Assembly (NCBI GenBank): GCA_027625915.1
Contig: JANTQA010000023.1
Span: forward strand, 992,001-1,056,000
Length of the DNA: 64,000 bases
Reading direction: 5' to 3'
Origin: Anaeramoeba flamelloides
Lineage: Eukaryota; Metamonada; Anaeramoebidae
A model generated the notes under the pieces. The model ran no database searches. It was not told the DNA's origin and saw only the letters and a program-made list of their open reading frames with translations. A program made the translations under genes and the position numbers. Positions within the stretch are counted from its first letter, which is position 1, and each line of letters begins with the position of its first letter. Shown piece by piece: positions 57,239-64,000 of this stretch.

Positions 57239-58333
57239 ATGGCTTCCCATTTTCCTACTGAAGAAGAACTTCAAATCAAGTTTCAAAAAATCACAGGCTT
57301 TCGCAAACGATTAAAAGAAATAAGTAAAATTCGAACTGGAGAAATTCTTGGGCTAGATCTGTCGCTTTTGGGCAAGAAAAGAATAAAAAACGGCATTCCC
57401 AAAGGAAGCTACCCAAAACAAGTTAAAATTAAAAGGTCATGTGTTGAGTACCTTTCCCACTTGACCAAGAAACCAAAAAAGTCCCTTGAAAGGGGCATTA
57501 CAAGCTTTTTAATGAAGAACTTTGGGCTTGAAAACTCAAGAAAATACTCCCGTGAGTGGTTTATTTTTGAGCCACAGTCATACGAACGAAAGCTAATTAA
57601 ATTAAAAATAAGGCAAAAAAAAGAAGAAAATAAAAGAAACAAGAAAAATGAGCTGAGGCAAAAAATTGAAAAAAATCCGTTCCTGAATGCAAACACAAAG
57701 ACAGAAACAAACAGAAACACAACCATAAACCCAAACACAACTACAAAGGCAAAATTAAATACGAACACTCAAAGAAAGCCAAATCCAAACACGAACACAA
57801 AACCAAATCCAATCACAAGAAGTAGAAGAAGGAACACAAATAAAAATCCAAACACAAGCACAAACACAAACACAAATCCAAAAAATAACTCAAATAGAAA
57901 TGCCAAAAACAAAAACACAACCCTCGATTTAAACAAGACATCACCAATAAGAAAACGACTTTCATCTCAAATCGAAAACAATAACCAAATTGAACAATTC
58001 AACACCTCTCTCATCACCATCACAAATCAGCAAACTGTAAAGACAAAATCTCAAAACGAAGAAATCAGATCTCCATTGTTTAACTTTTTTACACAAGAAC
58101 AAAAATCACCTTTACCGCCCCCTTCACATCAATTTATGACAACCTACAAGAGGGAACCTCTTTTTGAAGAAACAAACCACATAGAAAATCTGAAAAAGAA
58201 AGCCAAACTTCAAATACTCCCTTTAATACAGCCTGAATTTCTTTTCAATTTTCACAAAGAAAACGATGATTTCTTTGGTAACAATTTTGAAGAAGAAACT
58301 AACTTGATCAGTTTAAATGATATTTGGCACTAG
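57239..58333 (+). CDS. Unknown basic protein with conserved-looking N-terminal domain
   Basis: 364 residues, one exon. The first 125 residues look folded and mixed in composition (FRKRLKEISKIRTGEILGLD; KGSYPKQVKIKRSCVEYLSH; NSRKYSREWFIFEPQSYERK). A Lys/Arg-rich helix (residues about 117-142, KLIKLKIRQKKEENKRNKKN) follows, then a low-complexity Asn/Thr/Pro/Lys region (NPNTNTKPNP type, 145-240) and a tail with Ser, Gln and Pro, and an acidic end (ENDDFFGNNFEEE). The basic linker and domain suggest a nuclear, nucleic-acid-binding protein, but no known domain is recognised. It starts at the first ATG after a T-rich leader and ends TAG. A CTTAG at about 57201 may be the acceptor of a 5' UTR intron. 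Confidence 0.7.
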   Translation: MASHFPTEEELQIKFQKITGFRKRLKEISKIRTGEILGLDLSLLGKKRIKNGIPKGSYPKQVKIKRSCVEYLSHLTKKPKKSLERGITSFLMKNFGLENSRKYSREWFIFEPQSYERKLIKLKIRQKKEENKRNKKNELRQKIEKNPFLNANTKTETNRNTTINPNTTTKAKLNTNTQRKPNPNTNTKPNPITRSRRRNTNKNPNTSTNTNTNPKNNSNRNAKNKNTTLDLNKTSPIRKRLSSQIENNNQIEQFNTSLITITNQQTVKTKSQNEEIRSPLFNFFTQEQKSPLPPPSHQFMTTYKREPLFEETNHIENLKKKAKLQILPLIQPEFLFNFHKENDDFFGNNFEEETNLISLNDIWH

Positions 58334-58345
58334 ATCCTCTTAATT

Positions 58346-58475
58346 TCTAATTTTACTTCTTTCTTGTTCTTTGTCTTCTTCTTGTTCTTTATCTTGCTCT
58401 TGTTCTTTATCTTGCTCTTCTTCTTTATCTTGCTCTTCTTCTTTATCTTCTTCTTGTTCTTTTTCTTTTTGGTTT
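58346..58475. repeat. CTTCTT/CTTGTT simple repeat after the gene
   Basis: Imperfect 6- and 18-base units such as TTCTTTATCTTGCTC repeat several times just past the stop codon. On the minus strand they would encode a run of Glu, Gln, Lys and Asp, but no start or domain accompanies it, so I treat it as a microsatellite in the 3' flank. Confidence 0.55.
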
Positions 58476-58519
58476 TATTTTTTAATTTTGACTTTGGTCT
58501 TATGGAACTCATACTAAAT

Positions 58520-58830
58520 TACAACAGAAGTAATCAGAGTCAAAGTTTCTTTCTAAAAAGATCTTTGAAAACTTCCTTGCAATTTAGCTAATATTATATC
58601 TTTTTTCTTTTTTATGTTTTTTTTTTTTATTTTTTAATTTTTTCATTTTTTCGGTCCGTAGTAAATCAGAGTCATTGTTTCTTTCTAAAAAGATCTTTGA
58701 AAATTATTACTGACTATTAAATGATTAATTTTGATAAAGGCTCATTAGCAATTGGTAATTAAGGTATTGAGTCAATTTTCTTACTAACAAGATTTTTGAA
58801 AACTTTAATTATCGCTTTGATCTTTTTGCT
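58520..58830. repeat. Short direct duplication
   Basis: TTTCTTTCTAAAAAGATCTT then TGAAAA occurs at about 58547 and 58679, each after AATCAGAGTCA. A weaker third copy is near 58780 (TTACTAACAAGATTTTTGAA). Period about 130 bases. Confidence 0.55.
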
Positions 58831-59929
58831 TTTAAAAGACACTCTCAATAAATCAGATAACATTTTAGAATTCAGTTTTATTTTTTTTTTTTGATTTGTT
58901 TCAAATCATTTTATTGTTCTCAGATCCAAATTCTCAACTGTAGCAATATTTGATCAACTTGATAGCAAGTGCTAAATATAATAATAATTCTATTTATTCA
59001 AATTTGGTACCTCTATTCCATCCCAACGGTGAAAAATTCAAAAGACAGTAGACTAATTGGTTCTTCTCAGATTGTCTCAAATTGTATAGACAATTCAATT
59101 TCTCTCATCCATCAGAGAAATTTAAAATTTTCAATTTCTAAAACTGTACTTTTAAAAATGAGAGTAAATTTTTAATAACTTTTTTTAAAGTATTCGGTTT
59201 TAATAAAGTAAAAAATTTTTTATTTTAATTTTTGATAGTTTTTTATTTTTATAAAGTAAGAGTCAAACCTTTAAATGTGGTGTAGAGGTTGGAGTGTGAA
59301 GAGAAACACTTTTTTTTAAAAAAAAAAATTTTACTTTATTAGTGGATTAGTTTCTACCAAGTAGAAGTTATCAGATTAAAGTGTGTTGTTATTTGATGTT
59401 AATCAAATTAGGGAGAATAGTTGAAATGCCTCTAAAAATTCGATTAATAAAGTAGTACTATTTGTTGATCTCATTAATTTGAAAGACCCTTTATTACAGT
59501 CATCAAAATAAGGCTTAACAATGACTAGAATACATTTTTGAAAATATAATCAGTGATTTTTTTTATTCTCGTTTCAATCTAAAATCCAATCAAATACCTA
59601 GTATCATACCTAAGTTCAGGTCAATTTTGAAGGTAAAATACTTGTTACACTTTAGTAAAATTTAAATTATGAATACAATTTGTTCAAATTTTAGAGTAAT
59701 TTTTGTATTGTTTTTATTAATATATAAATGTTCATCAAAAATTTACTCTATTTTTTGAATTCAAATTTTCTAATTTGATTATTTATTTTTAGGGTTCCTT
59801 TTTAAATAATAGAACTTTTAGAACCCAATACATGTTTACTTATAGTTTCTTATCAATTTCTTGAATCAGTAAATTTATATATCTTCTATAACAAAAAAAA
59901 AAAAAAAACTCTTTTTATTTTCAAACCAG
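58831..59929. other. AT-rich stretch, nothing recognised
   Basis: No gene or RNA supported. A 68-codon frame at 58969 lacks any motif. Confidence 0.4.
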
Positions 59930-60574
59930 ATTAAACTTTTCTGTAGAGATTATTGTGGCAACATTAGAAAAAAACACAAAAATTTCAGAAAATTATCTAC
60001 ATTTTGCCTCAAATTTCAAGATTGAATTTTCAATTTTCAGACTTCCAAAGTTGCAAAATATATCATAATTAAATTTGTCTTGAAATATAGATTAGTTACT
60101 AAAAAAATCATTTTTTAAAAAAATTAAATAATTATCCAATAGATTATTTTGACCAATATTTTCTGAAATATTAAAAATATATTGATGCTACAATAAACTT
60201 TTCAAAAAGGAAATAAAACTAACTATTATTTGGCCTTTTATGCTGAAGATTGTTGAGTTAATCTTTGGAATTAACAAATTAAAAAAATAGTTACTTTTGG
60301 AAGTTCTAAATATGAATTATTAAATTCCAGAACACTGAACTTTTAGTCGAGTTTCTATTTTTTAGATTGGGAAAAGGAATTTTTAAAAAAATTATTTCAA
60401 AAAAGAAAAGTTTTAATTTAAAACAATTAGAAAAAAATATAATAATTTATTACAGAATAAGAATTATAACCGATTTTTTAGAACTATTCGAACAATGCAG
60501 TACTAATATCATTTATACCTAACTAGAACATACTTTGATTATAGGCCTATCTATTGTGACATTAACCCCTTAAA
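59930..60574. repeat. C-family MITE, copy C3, inverted
   Basis: The inner part is the reverse complement of C1 (for example CAATAGATTATTTTGACCAA). The right end reads GTGACATTAACCCCTTAA. The left end is worn or truncated. Confidence 0.5.
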
Positions 60575-60939
60575 ACACTAATCTTTAAAAAAGTTTTAAT
60601 TCTAATAATCAAATAAAAAAAAAAGTCTTAATTTTTTTAAAATGACTGTATATCTTAAGGGACAATCTCAATTAAATTTTTTTAACTAAATTTAAAAGAG
60701 ATTGAGAAAATTTTTTGTCTATTACTTAGATTTGGAAAACCTGTTTATTTCTTTGATTAAAAATATTTTTCTCTATAAGGAATCCTTATTTAGAAATTGG
60801 TTAAAAAAAAAAAAAAAAAATAGAAACTATTCACTTAATAGAATTTTTTTTTGTAAAAAAAAAAAGAGAAAAATCGAAGACCGAAATAAAAGAAATAACC
60901 AACAAATCTCAAAGTATTTTTCATATATATTTTTTTAAA

Positions 60940-61703
60940 TTGTTGAAGAGGTTAGTGTAATCATAGATTAGTCTCTATCAAAGTATACTGTAATTAAGTA
61001 TAAATGATACTGTTATACAATTCACAGGGATCTAAAAAATCAATTATAATTATTATTCTGTAATAAATATCTTATATTTTTTACTAGTTATCAACTCTCA
61101 AAAATTGTTTTTTTTGGATATTTTCTTTTCTAATTTCTTTTTTTAAATTTAAAAATAGAAACTAAAATAATAGAATAATTTCTGTATTTAATAATTCATA
61201 TTTATAACTTCCAAAGGTTACTATTTTTTCAATTTTTTAATTCCAAAGATTAAATCAATAACCATAAACATAAAAACCTAAAGACTGATGAGTTTTGATT
61301 CCTTTTGAAAAAGTTCAATTGTAACATCAATACACTTCTAAAAATTTCAGAAATATTTGTCAAAATATTCTATTGGTAAATTTGATTTTTTAAAATAATT
61401 GAATTTTTTTAGCAACAAAAAGACACTACGAGAGAAATTTAATAAAGAGATTATGCAATTTTAGAGTCTTAATATTGAAAATTCAACCTTTAAATTTATG
61501 GCAAAATGCAGATTTTATTCTGAAATTGTTGGGTTTTTTACTAATACATAGATCATTTTTAATTGATGAGATCAACCAATATAACTATTTTACGAAATAG
61601 ATTTTTTAGAGACATTTCAACCACGGTGCACTAATTTGATTTACCCTCGATGATAACATATCTTAATCTGATAACTTCTTCTTGGTAGGTGCTAATCCCT
61701 TAA
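60940..61703. repeat. C-family MITE, copy C2
   Basis: The left end has GAGGTTAGTGTAATCATAGA and the right end GGTGCTAATCCCTTAA. The interior (ACCTAAAGACTGATGAGTTT; ATTTATGGCAAAATGCAGAT) matches C1 closely. About 764 bp, without a coding frame. Confidence 0.65.
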
Positions 61704-62276
61704 ACCTATGATTTTTACAATTTTGATATTTGAAGAACCCCATTCATTGGAACCTGTTTATAGATTTTTTTTGTCAGTTTTTTAAACCAAAAAATTGATA
61801 ACTTCTATTTAATCTTCTCTTATAAATTTTGTAAGTTTATAATAAACTTTCAAAACCATTTTACGATATATCTAATATGAAAAAATTTTATAATAAAAAA
61901 TCAATTTTTATTTCTGATGAATTTTTACTGTAGGGTTGGAGCAACTGTTTCTCTTTTTATCAAAATAATTTTATTTATACAAAACTATGTAAATACTCAA
62001 GGCTAATTAACAACTGTTTTTTTAAAAATTATTGATATAACACCCATATAATTTCCATTTTCAAGAATAAAATACAAACTAAAAAATAAAAATTAAGAAT
62101 AACGAGTTTTGTAAAGATATTTATTTCGGGGAATATTTTATATAATTTATCATGTTTATCAAAGAAACTTTATATTATTTATCAATTATATAAATGGAAT
62201 TAAATTTGATTACTTTTCGTCGAATTTATTATTTTATCTGAATGCATCTATATGTATCCACTTCTTTTTATAATAA
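61704..62276. other. 3' flank of the methyltransferase-like gene
   Basis: AT-rich DNA with no recognisable feature. It should contain the poly(A) signal of the minus-strand gene that ends at 62277. Confidence 0.35.
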
Positions 62277-62578
62277 TTATTTTTCAGGTAATACAAAAAA
62301 CAAAAAATTAAAGTGGTCTAATTTTCTATCTTCGCCACGAGGCACATCTTCCTTTTCAAAAATGTTAACAATTTCTTTACTTTTAAGATTGTAATCCGAA
62401 TAAGAAACAAATTTAAATCCAACTTCTTCTAATACCTTAATGTTATCGATTTTATGTAAAGTATTAGGGGATGTAACTAAAAGATATCCGCCTGCTCTGA
62501 TGCTTTTTTTAACTTCTTCCAATGATTCCATCAAATCACTATTTGAGGAATAGTATTCTGCCAAAAATCCGACCATGT
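62277..62578 (-). CDS. Last exon of a probable SAM methyltransferase-like gene
   Basis: The exon starts after a TTTATAG acceptor (62580-62579) in the middle of a codon and runs 99 codons to a stop. It reads DMVGFLAEYY... LMESLEEVKKSIRAGGYLLV, then TSPNTLHKIDN, then LEEVGFKFVSYSDY. This fits the end of a class I methyltransferase: motif IV-like (DMVxFL), the helix and strand LxxxxxxIRAGGYLLVTSP (post-IV) and a C-terminal strand (FNFLFFVLPEK). The SAM-binding GxGxG motif would be in an upstream exon, beyond or within the repeat-rich stretch to the right, which I could not find. Substrate unknown. It could also be another Rossmann-like protein. Confidence 0.5.
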
Positions 62579-63149
62579 CTATAAATGATTGTTTATTAAT
62601 TATTGATAATTTGGAATTTAGAAAATATTTTAATATATAAATGATTAAGTGTTGATTTCAAGGTTTTTTTTTCAAAATAGAAAAATCTCTTGAACAGTTT
62701 TTAAACAAAAACCAATATTTTTTTAAAAAAATAGAACCCCCAAACAATGCCACTGATATTATGATATTTATAACACTATGTTATTATTATTATTAAATCT
62801 GTTGGTTTTTGTTAAAAGAGAACACCAATATCAACATTATTATTTACTATCAACAATATTATTTTGAAATTATTCTTATTTAATATTTTTTTAGTTTTCA
62901 GAAAATTCATCAATTTTTTAATATTAAAAATTAAAAAAAATAAAACTAAATAGTTTTTCTTGAATTCAAAAAAATAAAATAAAAGTATTATTTTACTTCA
63001 TCCTTTTAAATCCTGGAAAACATAACTGTAACTTTTAAGCTTATTTTGAAAATAGACAGAAATTTACAAAATATTAATTGTAATACAGTTTCTGTTTGAT
63101 TTTTTTTTTTTTTTTTTTAATTTGCCCCCTGTCTGGATTTCATGAGATC

Positions 63150-63480
63150 GAGAAGAAGAGTCCCATAGGAAAAAGATCAAGTGTTTGCTTCATAATACCG
63201 AGATACTGAAACACAAAAGTATGAGTAACTTGAAAATAAAAAGGAAAAAGCAAATCAAAAAAATATCAAAGGGTTTTAAAAAATATGATCAAAAAGAAAA
63301 AAAAAATTACAGCAATTAAACAACTACCTCCCAAATGAACCTCAATGATCAATTATCAAACTAAACCAAATTAACCAAAACTATAGTGGCTGTGATTTTG
63401 GATTTTCTTAATGAAACCAATAGTATTGGATTTTCATAATTTTTTACCAATTGCTTCTTATAAACCCTTTTTCATTAATT
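63150..63480. repeat. Family G dispersed repeat, second copy
   Basis: Reverse complement of 33220-33620. GAAGAAGAGTCCCATAGGAA then AAAGATCAAGTG, AAAAGTATGAGTAACTTGAA and CAATTGCTTCTTATAAACCC are shared. Similarity runs for more than 300 bases with many differences. Confidence 0.6.
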
Positions 63481-63644
63481 TTTTTTTTTCTTTTTCTTTT
63501 TACTTTAGATCTTGCCAATTTTTTTATTTTTGTTTTTTCAACCATAAAAATTATTTGTTGTTTTTCTTTTAGTCTTCTCTATCTACCCTTTTTAATTATT
63601 TTTTGAAAATCTATTCTTTAATATTTATAATATTGTCAAAGTTA

Positions 63645-63700
63645 TAATGGGTATAAAAACCACTAACTAAAGTTTCGCGGGTCTGGGAAACGGGAGGTTC
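63645..63700. promoter_or_regulatory. TATA-like and E2F-like patch
   Basis: GGGTATAAAAACC is followed 17 bases later by TTTCGCGGG and GGGAAACGGGAGG. This is the most GC-rich short patch of the right end, and the spacing resembles a core promoter. No gene start follows within the window on the plus strand, so this is tentative. Confidence 0.2.
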
Positions 63701-64000
63701 TATCTTTTGATATTATCTTTATTTGATTTAATAAAAAAAATTATAACAATTTATAAAAAATTACGTAATAAAAGAGAATTTATTTATCTGTTTTATTAAT
63801 TTGATGTACTTTTTCTAAGTTTATATCGAACTCTTTAAAAAATAAATACATTTTATTAAATAATATTATTTCAATTTTAATGACAAATCTTTGTTGATTT
63901 ATTAAATAGTTTTTTTGTTTGTTTGAATTTTCGTTTTTTTTAGAATTAATTCCCCATTATTAGAAAATCTAATTTTTTTTTTTTTTTTCACTCCTTACAA

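Larger units (their letters stand above)
62579..64000. other. Intron or upstream DNA with repeats
   Basis: Holds the inverted copy of family G (63150-63480) and a small GC-rich patch at 63640-63700. No upstream methyltransferase exon could be identified on the minus strand. Confidence 0.35.

Noticed and set aside
57409-57768. 119-codon minus-strand frame
   Set aside because: Antisense shadow of the basic protein gene, Val/Phe-rich without motif.

Overview
This window looks like nuclear DNA from a very AT-rich protist. It has spliceosomal introns with GT..AG ends, standard stop codons and no operons. Long intergenic stretches and introns are packed with short inverted-repeat elements. The proteins carry long Lys-Glu and Asn-Glu runs. 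The mix of gene families and the KE-rich runs resemble Anaeramoeba-type amoebae (Metamonada) or, less likely, an amoebozoan. That assignment is an inference from style and no marker gene proves it.

Layout: 1-7.9 kb is a repeat field with broken kinase-like and BTB-like coding traces. A two-exon gene at 8.2-11.8 kb encodes a secreted-then-anchored Cys-rich type I membrane protein. A LINE relic (12.6 kb) and several MITEs fill 12-16 kb. A single-exon six-TM protein of the DRAM/Frag1/Sfk1 kind lies at 16.3-17.2 kb. Two large minus-strand genes follow: a giant HUWE1/Tom1-type HECT ubiquitin ligase (20180-36790, four exons, about 4,360 residues) and a BAR-PH-ArfGAP-ankyrin protein with an RGG-rich tail (39165-50568, five exons, about 994 residues). 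From 50.6 to 57.2 kb I see only repeats and AT-rich DNA. A basic, Asn/Thr-rich protein of unknown function lies at 57.2-58.3 kb, then more repeats, and the last exon of a probable methyltransferase-like gene at 62.3-62.6 kb (minus).

The two big genes can be joined across long introns because domain order, reading phase and splice signals agree. The single long reading frames alone miss the N-terminal exons of both: the DUF908-like start of the ligase, and the BAR domain and first half of the PH domain of the ArfGAP. Both long-intron genes carry MITE and LINE debris in their introns, which explains the intron length.

The non-coding part has a clear structure. At least four short inverted-repeat families recur two or more times: A, about 700 bp, TIR with TTTCAGTCAAAGGGGCCCA; B, about 170 bp, mostly nested inside A; C, about 750 bp, TIR TTAAGGGATTAG; D, about 240 bp, TIR ACTGATAAATTCAAA. 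Several long-hairpin elements are seen once, one of them inserted inside a B/A copy and itself holding a C-like element. No tRNA, rRNA, CRISPR array, virus-like element or bacterial-type operon was recognised.
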